DNA of 64,000 bases from Pseudomonas flavescens (GCF_013408425.1 NZ_JACBYV010000001.1:5084001-5148000), one strand, 5' to 3'; positions 28,206 through 37,278 are shown, counted from the stretch's first letter. Notes: generated from the sequence alone by a model not told the origin. A program made the numbers and translations.

Positions 28206-30188
28206 CTAGTCGGCGTTGCCCTGCGGACGCGGCATGCCTTGCAGCGTCACCACCTTGCCCTGGCGCTGGATCGGTGCGGGGCGACGCATTACGCGCAGCA
28301 TCTCGCCGGCCTGTGCCAGCTGTTGCTTCAGCTCCTCGCCATAGTGCGCCAGTTGCTGGCGGCGTTGACGGCCGTGCTGGGTATCCTGCGCCAGCGCCTT
28401 GAGGCGCAGCATGTGGCCTTCCAGCAACTGCTTGTGCTCCAGGGTGTGCTGCATCAGTGGCATCAGTGCTTCGTCGGCCCACTGTTCGGCGTCGCGGCGC
28501 AGGCGGCGGTGCATGCCGATGACTTCCTGCACCAGAGTGGCGAAGAAGCGTCGGCTGAGGCTGCGCTGCTCGGTCAGCAGGTTCTTGAGGCCCAGGCGGA
28601 AGCGGTCGGCCTTCTTCTGCAGGTGACGCAACTCGCGCACGTAGCGGGCCAGTTCGAAGCTCGGTGCGTCGACGGCCTGCAGGGGATTCTCGGCGTTGTG
28701 TCGACGGTAGATGGCATCGACCATGCGGTTGGCCATTTCGGCGTCGTGGGACAGGCTGTGCAGGTCGTCTTCCACGGCGGTGAAGAACTGCAGGATGGCC
28801 TGATTGATCCCCAGCGTCGTCCAACTGCCCGTCAGCTGGCGGCGCAACAGATTGAGGTGGGCGTCGAGCTTCTCCGGCCGCGCTGCGCTCTTCAGGCGTT
28901 CGCCCTGGTTGCGCAGCAGGCGCTGGTTGGTTTTCAGGGCGACCAGGCGCTTGTGATGCACGGTATGGTCATCCTTGGTGCGGGCGGTCAGCTCCAGCAG
29001 CATCTGTCCGTTGTCCTGACGGCGCTCGTCGAGTAGCTCCAGCTGTTCGGCGACCTTGCCCAGGCGCAGGCCGAGGACATGCTGGCTGTTGTTGAGCATG
29101 GCCAGCACCTGGCGCACCACGCGCTCTTCGAGCAGGCGCTCCTTCTGGGCCACGATGCGCTCGCAGAGCAGCGACTCGAGACTGGCCATCTGGCTGCGGG
29201 CGAGCAGTGCCGGATCCTTGCGGACCTTGGCGAGCAGCGCCTGCTTGGCCGAGAGCGGCAGAATGTCCTGGCTGGCGATGCCCAGATGGCGAGCCGCCTG
29301 CATGCGCACCCGCTCGATGGCGTTGGCGACCGACGTCTCGCCGGCAAGGTCGTCCCAGAGCACGTCGATCTTGTTCATCACGGCGAACAGGCAGCTCTGG
29401 GTCTCTTCGTCCATGGGCTGGACGTGCTGCTGCCAGATGTCCAGGTCACTGGCGGTGACGCCGGTGTCGGCGGACAGCAGAAAGATGATCGCCTGGGCGC
29501 TGGGCAGCATCGACAGGGTCAGCTCCGGCTCGCAGCCCAGGGCGTTCAGGCCCGGTGTATCGAGGATGCGCAGGCCCTGGCGCAGCAGCGGGTGATCGAA
29601 GTTGACGATGGCGTGGCGCCAGGCCGGTACCAGCACCTGGCCGCAGCTATCGGTGCTTTCCAGGTTGTCCGGGTGAAAGCCCAGGCCGATGGCTTTCTCC
29701 ACGGGCATGCTCTTGCTCGCCGCCACCTGGGCGAAGGCCTTGGCCATGTTGTTCGGGTCGCTGGTGTCCAGCGGGATGTCCACCCAGTGCCGGGGCGTGC
29801 GCTTGAACTGCGCCACGCTGGCCTCGGAGATGCGTGTTTCGATCGGCAGCAGGCGGATGTACGGGCGCTCGGCGCCTGGATCGAAAAGGATTTCCGTGGG
29901 GCACATGGTGGTGCGCCCGGCCTGGGAGGGCAGCATGCGCTGGCCGTATTCGGAGAAGAACAGGCTGTTGATCAGTTCGGTCTTGCCGCGAGAGAACTCG
30001 CCGACGAAAGCCAGGGTAATGTGATCGGTACGCAGCAGGCGCAGAGCGCGTTCCAGGCGCGCTTCGACGCCTTCGCTGCTCAGCCGGTTGTGCGCCAGCC
30101 AACTGCGGTAGCGGGTGATCTCGCGGACCAGCTCGCGCTTCCAGCCTACGTAGGCATCTACCTGTTCACTGAGGCGTTCCATGCTCAT
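28206..30188 (-). CDS. Dynamin-like GTPase
   Basis: A 660-residue large GTPase of the dynamin superfamily. The GTPase domain spans about residues 40-320: G1 P-loop VGEFSRGKTELINSLFF, G2 Thr in GRTTMCPTEI, G3 DTPGLNALG and G4 VMNKIDVLW. The remainder is long amphipathic helices with coiled-coil character (about 330-640), as in stalk regions of bacterial dynamin-like proteins, but without a clear membrane paddle. These proteins may remodel membranes, but no specific role is known here. Start ATG at 30188 behind AGGGAATCCCC. It stands alone between metX and the DUF167 gene. Confidence 0.85.
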   Translation of the reverse strand: MSMERLSEQVDAYVGWKRELVREITRYRSWLAHNRLSSEGVEARLERALRLLRTDHITLAFVGEFSRGKTELINSLFFSEYGQRMLPSQAGRTTMCPTEILFDPGAERPYIRLLPIETRISEASVAQFKRTPRHWVDIPLDTSDPNNMAKAFAQVAASKSMPVEKAIGLGFHPDNLESTDSCGQVLVPAWRHAIVNFDHPLLRQGLRILDTPGLNALGCEPELTLSMLPSAQAIIFLLSADTGVTASDLDIWQQHVQPMDEETQSCLFAVMNKIDVLWDDLAGETSVANAIERVRMQAARHLGIASQDILPLSAKQALLAKVRKDPALLARSQMASLESLLCERIVAQKERLLEERVVRQVLAMLNNSQHVLGLRLGKVAEQLELLDERRQDNGQMLLELTARTKDDHTVHHKRLVALKTNQRLLRNQGERLKSAARPEKLDAHLNLLRRQLTGSWTTLGINQAILQFFTAVEDDLHSLSHDAEMANRMVDAIYRRHNAENPLQAVDAPSFELARYVRELRHLQKKADRFRLGLKNLLTEQRSLSRRFFATLVQEVIGMHRRLRRDAEQWADEALMPLMQHTLEHKQLLEGHMLRLKALAQDTQHGRQRRQQLAHYGEELKQQLAQAGEMLRVMRRPAPIQRQGKVVTLQGMPRPQGNAD

Positions 30189-30296
30189 GGGGGATTCCCT
30201 GACAGGGCATCGGTCGACGATGCGGGCTGCCGAGCATTATGCGAAGGGAGACGGTGCCGTCAATGGCTGGCGGGTGGCAATGGCGCTGGTGGTTGT

Positions 30297-30593
30297 TCAG
30301 GTAGGGCGAACGGTCAGGCCGAGACCGGCTGGCAGCAGCCTGGGGGCCTGGATACGCACCCGTTTCTGGCGGCTCTGCTGGCCGCTTTCCAGCGTGACCT
30401 GGCTCTTGGCGACGCCAAAGGCATCGGCCAGAAAGGCCAGCAGGTGCGCGTTGGCCTTGCCGTCCACCGGCGGTGCGGTGAGGCGGATCTTCAGACGCTC
30501 ACCATGCAGCCCGGCAAACGCATCGTTGCTGGCTTTGGGCTGCAGGTGACAGTCGAGGATCAGCGCATCGCCGTCCCAGCGGTGGAAGCTCAC
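30297..30593 (-). CDS. yggU: DUF167 (YggU) family protein
   Basis: A 98-residue cytosolic protein of the YggU/DUF167 family, of unknown function, in a conserved yggS-proC-yggT-yggU cluster. The motif GERLKIRLTAPPVDGKANAH (about residues 29-48) is diagnostic. The start codon is GTG at 30593 (SFHRWDGDALILDCHLQPKA), 6 bp after yggT, and no ATG lies nearby in frame. Confidence 0.9.
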   Translation of the reverse strand: MSFHRWDGDALILDCHLQPKASNDAFAGLHGERLKIRLTAPPVDGKANAHLLAFLADAFGVAKSQVTLESGQQSRQKRVRIQAPRLLPAGLGLTVRPT

Positions 30594-30599
30594 GGACGC

Positions 30600-31190
30600 T
30601 TAGATCGCCAGGCTCAGGCCGCTGAACATGCCGGTGCTGACCGCCAGGTTGCGGATCACCAGCATGTCGATCAGGTTGAGGATCAGGAACGCCACGATGG
30701 GCGACAGATCCAGGCCACCCAGGTTCGGCAGGATGCGGCGGATCGGCGTCAACAGCGGCTCGCAGATCTGATTGACCAACAGCGCGGCCGGATTGTGCGT
30801 GCCTTGGGCGACCCAGGAAAGGATCACGCTGATGATCAGGGCGAAGAAGAACACCTTGAGCAGCAGGGCGGTGACGCCAATGATCGACCAGACCAGGATC
30901 AGCAGCGGATCGCCGACGCCGACGCCCATCAGCATCAGGGTCAGTGCCATCAGCACGAACTGCACGATCAGCGCCAGTACCAGGGATGCCAGGTCGAGGC
31001 CGCCGATGCTGGGGATGATGCGGCGCAGTGGCTTGAGCAACGGGTGGGTGGCCCGCACGATGAACTGGCTGAGCGGGTTGTAGAAGTCCGCCCGTACCAG
31101 TTGCAGGATGAAGCGCAGCAGCACGATCAGCAGGTAGAAGCTGCCGATGGTCTGCAGAACGTAAACGGCTGCGGTGTTCAGACCGATCAT
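30600..31190 (-). CDS. yggT: YggT family membrane protein
   Basis: A 196-residue inner-membrane protein with two related halves, each holding the YggT signature: FYNPLSQFIVRATHPLLKPLRRIIPSIGGLDL-like at about residues 35-66 and the matching PAALLVNQICEPLLTPIRRILP-like stretch at about 133-155. Each half has two membrane helices. A role in osmotic stress or ion handling has been suggested for relatives. It starts 11 bp after proC and is part of the yggS-proC-yggT-yggU operon. Confidence 0.92.
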   Translation of the reverse strand: MIGLNTAAVYVLQTIGSFYLLIVLLRFILQLVRADFYNPLSQFIVRATHPLLKPLRRIIPSIGGLDLASLVLALIVQFVLMALTLMLMGVGVGDPLLILVWSIIGVTALLLKVFFFALIISVILSWVAQGTHNPAALLVNQICEPLLTPIRRILPNLGGLDLSPIVAFLILNLIDMLVIRNLAVSTGMFSGLSLAI

Positions 31191-31201
31191 TGATTGTCTC
31201 C

Positions 31202-32020
31202 TTATTGACCCAGTTGTTCGGCCAGCTCGGCCGAGCGGTGATCGGCGGCCTTGACGGCCTGCTCGACCAGCGCTTCGAAGCCGCCTGCCTGGAATGTCTT
31301 GATGGCCGCTTCGGTGGTGCCGGCCGGCGAGGTCACGCGGCGACGCAGCTCGGCGGCGTCCACATCACTGTTCAATGCCATCTGCGCGGCACCCAGCGCG
31401 GTCTGCAGGGTGAGCCTGGCGGCCACTTCGCGGGGCAGGCCGAGCTTTTCACCGCTGGCGGTCATCGCTTCGATCAGCAGGAAGAAATAGGCCGGGCCGC
31501 TGCCGGAGACGGCCGTAACGGCGTCGATCAATTTTTCCTCGTCCAGCCACACGGCCAGGCCGACGGCACTGAGCAGCTGCTCGGCCTGCTGGCGCTGTTC
31601 GGCGCTGACCCGCGCGTTGGCGTACAGGCCGCTGGCGCCCAGGCGCAGCAGCGACGGCGTATTGGGCATGCAACGCACCACGGCACGCGGGCCGAGCCAG
31701 TTTTCCAGGCTGGCGCTGGTGATGCCCGCGGCGATGGACACGATCAGCTGGCCCGCCTGCAGATGTGGCGCCAGGTCGAGGCATACATCCTTCATCACCT
31801 GGGGTTTGACCGCCAGTACGATCACGTCGGCGTCGCGGCAGGCCTCGGCATTGCTGGCCAGTACTTCGATGCCGTGTTCCCGGTTGATCTTCTCGCGTTG
31901 CTCGGCGCCGCGGTCGCTGGCGCGGATCGCGCTGGCCGGCAGACCCTGGGCGAGCATCCCGCCGATCAGGCTGGCAGCCATGTTGCCGGCACCGATGAAG
32001 GCGATGCGGGGAGTGGTCAT
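31202..32020 (-). CDS. proC: Pyrroline-5-carboxylate reductase
   Basis: A 272-residue NAD(P)H-dependent enzyme making proline. The N-terminal Rossmann motif is IAFIGAGNMAASLIGG (about residues 6-21), and the C-terminal signature is AAELRRRVTSPAGTTEAAI, with the catalytic/dimer domain SGSGPAYFFLLIEAM in between. ATG at 32020 fits the family; the frame is open further upstream into the yggS end. It lies 37 bp after yggS. Confidence 0.96.
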   Translation of the reverse strand: MTTPRIAFIGAGNMAASLIGGMLAQGLPASAIRASDRGAEQREKINREHGIEVLASNAEACRDADVIVLAVKPQVMKDVCLDLAPHLQAGQLIVSIAAGITSASLENWLGPRAVVRCMPNTPSLLRLGASGLYANARVSAEQRQQAEQLLSAVGLAVWLDEEKLIDAVTAVSGSGPAYFFLLIEAMTASGEKLGLPREVAARLTLQTALGAAQMALNSDVDAAELRRRVTSPAGTTEAAIKTFQAGGFEALVEQAVKAADHRSAELAEQLGQ

Positions 32021-32057
32021 GGTGAGTTTCCTATCTAGAGAGTCGAGATCGGGTGAT

Positions 32058-32744
32058 TCAGGTCTTTTTGTAGTCACGTTCACCAAACAGCGCCGTGCCG
32101 ATGCGCACCCAGGTCGCGCCTTCGGCGATGGCCGCCTCGAGGTCGTGGCTCATGCCCATGGACAGGGTGTCGAGATCGAGGTTCAGGTCGTCCCGCAGCG
32201 TCCGCAGGCGGGCGAAGGCCGCACGCTGCATGGCGATGTCGTCGGTAGGCTGGGGGATTGTCATCAATCCGCGCAGGCGCAGCTTGGGCAGTTGTGTAAC
32301 CGCCTGTGCCAGCGCCGCGAGTTCGTCGGGCTGGCAGCCGGACTTGCTGGGCTCACCGCTGACGTTGACCTGCAGGCAGATGTTCAGTGGCGGCAGCTCG
32401 GGCGGGCGCTGTTCGCTCAGACGCTCGGCGATCTTCAAGCGGTCCACCGAATGCACCCAGGCGAAGTGTTCGGCGATGGGGCGGGTCTTGTTCGACTGGA
32501 TGGGGCCGATGAAGTGCCAGGTCAGTGCCAGGTCGGCCAGTTGCACCTGCTTGTCGAGCGCTTCCTGCAGGTAGTTCTCGCCAAAATCGTGCAGACCGGC
32601 CCCATGAGCCTCGCGAATGGCTGCGGCAGGTTTGGTCTTGCTCACCGCCAACAGGCCGATTTTCGCGAAATCTCGCTGCGAGGCTTGCGCCGCCTCACGG
32701 ATACGCACACCGACCTTTGCAATATTCTCTGCTATCGTGGACAT
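32058..32744 (-). CDS. yggS: PLP-binding protein YggS (PLPHP)
   Basis: A 228-residue single-domain PLP protein that keeps pyridoxal phosphate and amino-acid pools in balance. The PLP-Lys region is LLAVSKTKPAAAIREAH (Lys near residue 36), and the phosphate-binding end is LSMGMSHDLEAAIAEGATWVRIGTALFG. ATG at 32744. It heads the yggS-proC-yggT-yggU operon and is divergent from pilT, with a 136-bp shared regulatory gap, the arrangement known from P. aeruginosa. Confidence 0.95.
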   Translation of the reverse strand: MSTIAENIAKVGVRIREAAQASQRDFAKIGLLAVSKTKPAAAIREAHGAGLHDFGENYLQEALDKQVQLADLALTWHFIGPIQSNKTRPIAEHFAWVHSVDRLKIAERLSEQRPPELPPLNICLQVNVSGEPSKSGCQPDELAALAQAVTQLPKLRLRGLMTIPQPTDDIAMQRAAFARLRTLRDDLNLDLDTLSMGMSHDLEAAIAEGATWVRIGTALFGERDYKKT

Positions 32745-32880
32745 TACCTGCGCCTGCCGCCTGAGCGTTTCTGCGGGCTTGACGGTGGTCTCCGAAGGGC
32801 GTGCTCACGCAGCCGCATGGTGACTCCTCAAGGCCCCCTATCCTGAGTTACGCGGCATTCTACCGTCATTAGGGAGTCCC

Positions 32881-33915
32881 ATGGATATCACCGAGCTGCT
32901 TGCCTTCAGCGCCAAGCAAGGCGCGTCGGATCTGCACCTCTCGGCAGGCCTGCCGCCGATGATTCGGGTCGACGGCGACGTGCGCCGGATCAACTTGCCC
33001 GCCCTGGATCACAAACAGGTGCACGCGCTGATCTACGACATCATGAACGACAAGCAGCGCAAGGACTTCGAGGAGTTCCTGGAGACCGACTTCTCGTTCG
33101 AAGTGCCGGGTGTCGCGCGCTTCCGGGTCAACGCCTTCAACCAGAACCGTGGCAGCGGTGCGGTGTTCCGTACCATTCCTTCCAAGGTGCTGAGCATGGA
33201 AGACCTCGGCATGGGCGAGATCTTCAAGAAGGTTTCCGACGTGCCTCGCGGGCTGGTTCTGGTGACCGGGCCGACCGGCTCGGGCAAGTCCACCACCCTG
33301 GCGGCGATGCTCGACTACATCAACAGCAACAAGTACCACCACATCCTCACCGTCGAAGACCCGATCGAATTCGTTCACGAGTCGAAGAAGTGCCTGATCA
33401 ACCAGCGTGAGGTGCACCGCGACACCCACGGCTTCTCCGAGGCCCTGCGTTCGGCGCTGCGCGAAGACCCGGACATCATTCTGGTCGGCGAGATGCGCGA
33501 CCTGGAAACCATCCGCCTGGCGCTGACCGCCGCGGAAACCGGTCACCTGGTCTTCGGCACCCTGCACACCACCTCCGCCGCCAAGACCATCGACCGGGTG
33601 GTCGACGTGTTCCCCGCGGAAGAGAAGTCCATGGTGCGCTCGATGCTGTCCGAATCGCTGCAGGCCGTGATTTCCCAGACCCTGCTGAAGAAGATCGGAG
33701 GCGGTCGTGTGGCCGCCCATGAAATCATGATCGGCACCCCGGCGATCCGTAACCTGATCCGCGAGGACAAGGTGGCGCAGATGTACTCGGCCATCCAGAC
33801 CGGCGGTGCGCTGGGCATGGAAACCCTGGACTCGTGCCTGAAAAGACTGGTTTCCAAAGGCTTGGTCAGCCGCGAAAGCGCGCGCGAGAAAGCCAAGACC
33901 CCGGAAAACTTCTGA
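32881..33915 (+). CDS. pilT: Type IV pilus retraction ATPase PilT
   Basis: A 344-residue hexameric secretion ATPase that depolymerises type IV pili and so drives twitching motility. Walker A is GPTGSGKSTTLAAML (about residues 131-145), the Asp box TVEDPIEFVHESK, Walker B EDPDIILVGEMRD and the His box GHLVFGTLHTTSAAKT. The AIRNLIREDKVAQ stretch is the conserved retraction motif. ATG at 32881 with GGGAG upstream. It is followed by pilU 65 bp later. Confidence 0.98.
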   Translation: MDITELLAFSAKQGASDLHLSAGLPPMIRVDGDVRRINLPALDHKQVHALIYDIMNDKQRKDFEEFLETDFSFEVPGVARFRVNAFNQNRGSGAVFRTIPSKVLSMEDLGMGEIFKKVSDVPRGLVLVTGPTGSGKSTTLAAMLDYINSNKYHHILTVEDPIEFVHESKKCLINQREVHRDTHGFSEALRSALREDPDIILVGEMRDLETIRLALTAAETGHLVFGTLHTTSAAKTIDRVVDVFPAEEKSMVRSMLSESLQAVISQTLLKKIGGGRVAAHEIMIGTPAIRNLIREDKVAQMYSAIQTGGALGMETLDSCLKRLVSKGLVSRESAREKAKTPENF

Positions 33916-33980
33916 GCCATGCTGGTGGACAGTTGTCCGCCAGCCGTTGATCGTCGCGCCAGCGCATTTAGGTAGGCCCC

Positions 33981-35126
33981 ATGGAATTCGAAAAACTGTT
34001 GCGCCTGATGGTCGAAAAAGGCGGCTCCGATCTGTTCATCACCGCTGGCGTGCCGCCGTCGATGAAGGTCAACGGCAAGATCATGCCTGTGACCAAGACC
34101 CCCTTGTCGCCGGAAATGACCCGCGAAACCGTTCATGCGGTGATGACCGAGCAGCAGCGTCGGGACTTCGCCGAGAACCACGAATGCAACTTCGCCATCA
34201 GCGCCCGAGGTATCGGCCGCTTCCGCGTCAGTGCCTTCTATCAGCGCAACCTGGCCGGCATGGTACTGCGCCGCATCGAGACCAACATCCCGACGCTGGA
34301 TGACCTCAAGCTGCCGGAGATCCTCAAGAAGCTGGCGCTGACCAAGCGCGGTCTGGTGCTCTTCGTGGGGGCTACCGGTACCGGCAAGTCCACCTCGCTG
34401 GCGGCGATGATCGGCTACCGCAACAAGAACAGCAGTGGCCATATCATCTCCATCGAAGACCCGATCGAGTACATCCACCAGCACCAGAACTGCATCGTCA
34501 CCCAGCGTGAAGTGGGGATCGACACCGACTCCTTCGAAGTAGCGCTGAAGAACACCCTGCGGCAGGCCCCGGACGTGATCCTGATCGGTGAGGTGCGGAC
34601 CCGCGAAACCATGGACCACGCCGTGGCCTTCGCCGAGACCGGCCACCTGTGCCTGGCCACCCTGCACGCCAACAACGCCAACCAGGCGCTGGACCGAATC
34701 ATCAACTTCTTCCCGGCGGACCGGCAGAATCAGGTGTGGATGGATCTGTCGCTGAACCTCAAGGCCATCGTCGCCCAGCAACTGATCCCCACGCCGGACG
34801 GCAAGGGGCGTCGCGCGGTCATCGAGGTGCTGATCAATACGCCGCTGGCGGCTGACCTGATCCGCAAGGGCGAAGTGCATGAGCTCAAGGGCTTGATGAA
34901 GCGCTCCACCGAGCAAGGCATGCAGACCTTCGACCAGGCGCTGTACAACCTCTACAGCCAGGGCGAAATCACCTACGAAGATGCCTTGTTGTACGCCGAC
35001 TCGGCGAACGACCTGCGCCTGATGATCAAGCTCGGCTCGGAAACCGATGGCGAGCATCTGACCAGCATGTCCCAGGGGTTGTCTCTGGAAGTCACCGACG
35101 AAGATCCGGGGCGGCGTTTCCGCTGA
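33981..35126 (+). CDS. pilU: Type IV pilus ATPase PilU
   Basis: A 381-residue PilT-paralogous ATPase that assists PilT in pilus retraction, in particular under load. Walker A is VGATGTGKSTSLAAM, Walker B APDVILIGEVRTRE and the His box GHLCLATLHANNANQ. Its C-terminal tail (EVTDEDPGRRFR) is longer than that of PilT. The last 35 bp overlap the 3' end of the converging DUF4130 gene. ATG at 33981. Confidence 0.97.
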   Translation: MEFEKLLRLMVEKGGSDLFITAGVPPSMKVNGKIMPVTKTPLSPEMTRETVHAVMTEQQRRDFAENHECNFAISARGIGRFRVSAFYQRNLAGMVLRRIETNIPTLDDLKLPEILKKLALTKRGLVLFVGATGTGKSTSLAAMIGYRNKNSSGHIISIEDPIEYIHQHQNCIVTQREVGIDTDSFEVALKNTLRQAPDVILIGEVRTRETMDHAVAFAETGHLCLATLHANNANQALDRIINFFPADRQNQVWMDLSLNLKAIVAQQLIPTPDGKGRRAVIEVLINTPLAADLIRKGEVHELKGLMKRSTEQGMQTFDQALYNLYSQGEITYEDALLYADSANDLRLMIKLGSETDGEHLTSMSQGLSLEVTDEDPGRRFR

Positions 35127-36036
35127 TCGACGCCGGGTCTGTCGGGCTGCTGGGTATACCGCCCGGCACCTCTCGGGCTGTCGCTCGAATAGGCAGTACC
35201 TGCTCGGCGTCAGCCTGGATGCGTTTTCCAGGCCTGACCGCCACCGCCTGAGCCTGCCCATTGGCCTGGGCGCCTGCCCGGGCCTGGCTCATCAACCTTG
35301 GAATCAGCGGGCCTTCCGGCAGGTTGCGCCAGAAACGCACCGGCATGTTGGTTTCCAGCACGCTGCGATTGAGCCGAGCCGGGTTGAAGGTGCTGCCGTA
35401 ATAGGCCAGCCACATGGCTTCGTTGCGATCATCGGTGCCCTGCGCCAGTTGCTGCCAGTCGGGCGGGCAAGGACTGGCATGGTGCAGGTTTTCGCCGTCC
35501 CAGTACACGCCGTCGTCGGGTGTCGCGATCATCCAGGTCTGCCGACCCAGGCGTTCGGCGAAATGCATGCTGGCGCTGGCCAGGATGTCGTGCGCAGGCT
35601 CGTGCCAGGCCACCAGTTGCGGGCCTCCGGCCGTGGCGTCCCGCGGTTTGAAACGCAGAAACGCATGCAGATGGTGAGCTTCACGGCGCACGGCTTTGAG
35701 GCGCCCATGCAGTTCGCTGCCGTCGATATCTCCGGCCAGCATGGCGGCCTGATCGCCTGCGGCAACGCGCCAGAGAATGCGGTAAAGCAGCGCCCAGCGC
35801 TGGGGGCAGCGAAAGCGTGCAGCACTTTCCAGCTGGTCGAGTAGAGCGCGGGGCACGCGCACCGGGCGATCGCAGGCCACGGCCTGTTGCGGCTCGTCCA
35901 GCTGGCCGAACAGATCCTGATTCTCCTGGCTGTCCTGCACCCAGCTCAACTGGTGGGGCGCCAGGCCGCGGCGCAGTTGCGTCCTGGCGGCCTCACGCCA
36001 GCCAGCGAAGCTGCCATCGAAACGAACCTGGTGCAT
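35092..36036 (-). CDS. DUF4130-type DNA metabolism protein (TIGR03915 family)
   Basis: A 314-residue protein that looks like the TIGR03915/DUF4130 family, encoded beside radical SAM proteins of the TIGR03916 family and also found fused to uracil-DNA glycosylases of the UdgX type. Recognisable parts are LLYRILWRVAAGD, ELHGRLKAVRREAHHLHAFLRF, HFAERLGRQTWMIATPDDGVYWDG and the NMPVRFWRNLPEGPLIPRL end. The last 50 residues are a low-complexity tail (AQANGQAQAVAVRPG). Its ATG at 36036 overlaps the stop of the upstream gene (TGATG), so translation is coupled. It is downstream of a LexA box. Biochemical role unproven. Confidence 0.8.
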   Translation of the reverse strand: MHQVRFDGSFAGWREAARTQLRRGLAPHQLSWVQDSQENQDLFGQLDEPQQAVACDRPVRVPRALLDQLESAARFRCPQRWALLYRILWRVAAGDQAAMLAGDIDGSELHGRLKAVRREAHHLHAFLRFKPRDATAGGPQLVAWHEPAHDILASASMHFAERLGRQTWMIATPDDGVYWDGENLHHASPCPPDWQQLAQGTDDRNEAMWLAYYGSTFNPARLNRSVLETNMPVRFWRNLPEGPLIPRLMSQARAGAQANGQAQAVAVRPGKRIQADAEQVLPIRATAREVPGGIPSSPTDPASISGNAAPDLRR

Positions 36037-37247
36037 CACCACAGCCCCATTTGCCGGGGAGGCTCGCTTAATTGCTGACGCAGCAGCAGGGATTCGCGAG
36101 TGGCCTGAAGCGGGCGGTAATCCTGGGTGACGATGAAGGGCTTGGCTTTCTCCAGAGCGCAGCGCAGGCGGCCGACGTCCTCGAAGCGAATGCGCTTCTG
36201 CCGTCGCAGGGCGACCAGACGCTGAGCGCTGAGTACACCGATGCCGGGGATGCGGGCGATCATGGTTACATCGGCGCGATTCAGGTCGACGGGAAAATGC
36301 TGGCGGTTGTTCAGTGCCCAGGCCAGCTTGGGGTCGATATCCAGGGCCAGGTTGCCGGGGCCGTCGAGCAGTTCGGCGGCCTTGAAGCCGTAGCCGCGCA
36401 TCAGGAAGTCCGCCTGATAGAGGCGGTGCTCGCGCAGCAGGGGTGGTGCTTCGAATGGCACGCTCTTGGGACTTTGCGGAATCGGGCTGAACGCCGAGTA
36501 GTAGACGCGCTTGAGGCGGAAGTCGCCATACAGCGATTGGGCGGTGTGCAGGATGGTGCTGTCATCGGTGGCGTCGGCGCCCACGATCATCTGCGTGCTT
36601 TGCCCGGCTGGCGCAAAGGCCGGCGCGCGTTTCTCGCTATCCGCCTCCTCGACCCCGTTGCGAATGGTGCCCATGGCCAGCTTGATCGGCGCCACGCTTT
36701 TCTCTGGTGCCAGGCGGATCAGGCTGCTTTCGGTGGGCAGCTCGATATTGACGCTGAGACGGTCGGCATAGCGGCCCGCTTCGGCAATCAGCTCCGGCGA
36801 TGCATCGGGAATGGTCTTGAGATGAATGTAGCCACGAAACTCGTGCTCTTCGCGCAGCAGTTTGGCGACCCGTACCAGTTGCTCCATGGTGTAGTCGGCC
36901 GAGCGGATGATCCCGGAGCTGAGAAACAGCCCGCTGATGCAGTTGCGCCGGTAGAAATCCAGGGTCAGCGTGACCACTTCCTCCGGCGTGAAGCGTGCGC
37001 GGGGCACATCGCTGGAGCGGCGATTGACGCAGTACTGACAGTCGTACAGGCAGAAGTTGGTGAGCAGCACTTTGAGCAGAGCGACACAGCGCCCGTCGGG
37101 AGTGAAGCTGTGGCAGATGCCCATGCCGTCCGTGGCGCCCATGCCGTTCTGGCCCTTGGAGCTGCGCTTGGGTGCGCCACTGCTGGCGCAGGACACATCA
37201 TATTTGGCGGCGTCGGCGAGTACGGTAAGCTTTTCGATCAGTTGCAT
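36036..37247 (-). CDS. Putative DNA modification/repair radical SAM protein (TIGR03916 family)
   Basis: A 403-residue radical SAM protein. The cluster-binding cysteines are Cys66, Cys70 and Cys73 (NFCLYDCQYCVNRRSSDVPR); further cysteines at 20, 45 and 54 could bind a second centre. The C-terminal part has helix-hairpin-helix DNA-binding character (ADVTMIARIPGIGVLSAQRL, about residues 330-349). It is the upstream partner of the DUF4130 gene. A LexA box lies 15 bp before the ATG at 37247, so expression is probably induced by DNA damage. Which DNA lesion it handles is unknown. Confidence 0.85.
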   Translation of the reverse strand: MQLIEKLTVLADAAKYDVSCASSGAPKRSSKGQNGMGATDGMGICHSFTPDGRCVALLKVLLTNFCLYDCQYCVNRRSSDVPRARFTPEEVVTLTLDFYRRNCISGLFLSSGIIRSADYTMEQLVRVAKLLREEHEFRGYIHLKTIPDASPELIAEAGRYADRLSVNIELPTESSLIRLAPEKSVAPIKLAMGTIRNGVEEADSEKRAPAFAPAGQSTQMIVGADATDDSTILHTAQSLYGDFRLKRVYYSAFSPIPQSPKSVPFEAPPLLREHRLYQADFLMRGYGFKAAELLDGPGNLALDIDPKLAWALNNRQHFPVDLNRADVTMIARIPGIGVLSAQRLVALRRQKRIRFEDVGRLRCALEKAKPFIVTQDYRPLQATRESLLLRQQLSEPPRQMGLW

Positions 37248-37262
37248 GGCGTGATCCGATAG

Positions 37263-37278
37263 CTGTATTTATATACAG
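37263..37278. promoter_or_regulatory. LexA (SOS) box
   Basis: CTGTATTTATATACAG matches the CTG-N10-CAG LexA operator with an AT-rich alternating centre and flanking TA on the 3' side; it differs from the E. coli ideal at a single central base. It lies 15-31 bp upstream of the radical SAM start codon, where LexA would block transcription. Confidence 0.88.

Noticed and set aside
29079..31193. A 704-codon plus-strand frame across the GTPase, yggU and yggT genes
   Set aside because: It crosses three well-supported minus-strand genes and their intergenic gaps and has no domain or ribosome site; it is a shadow frame.
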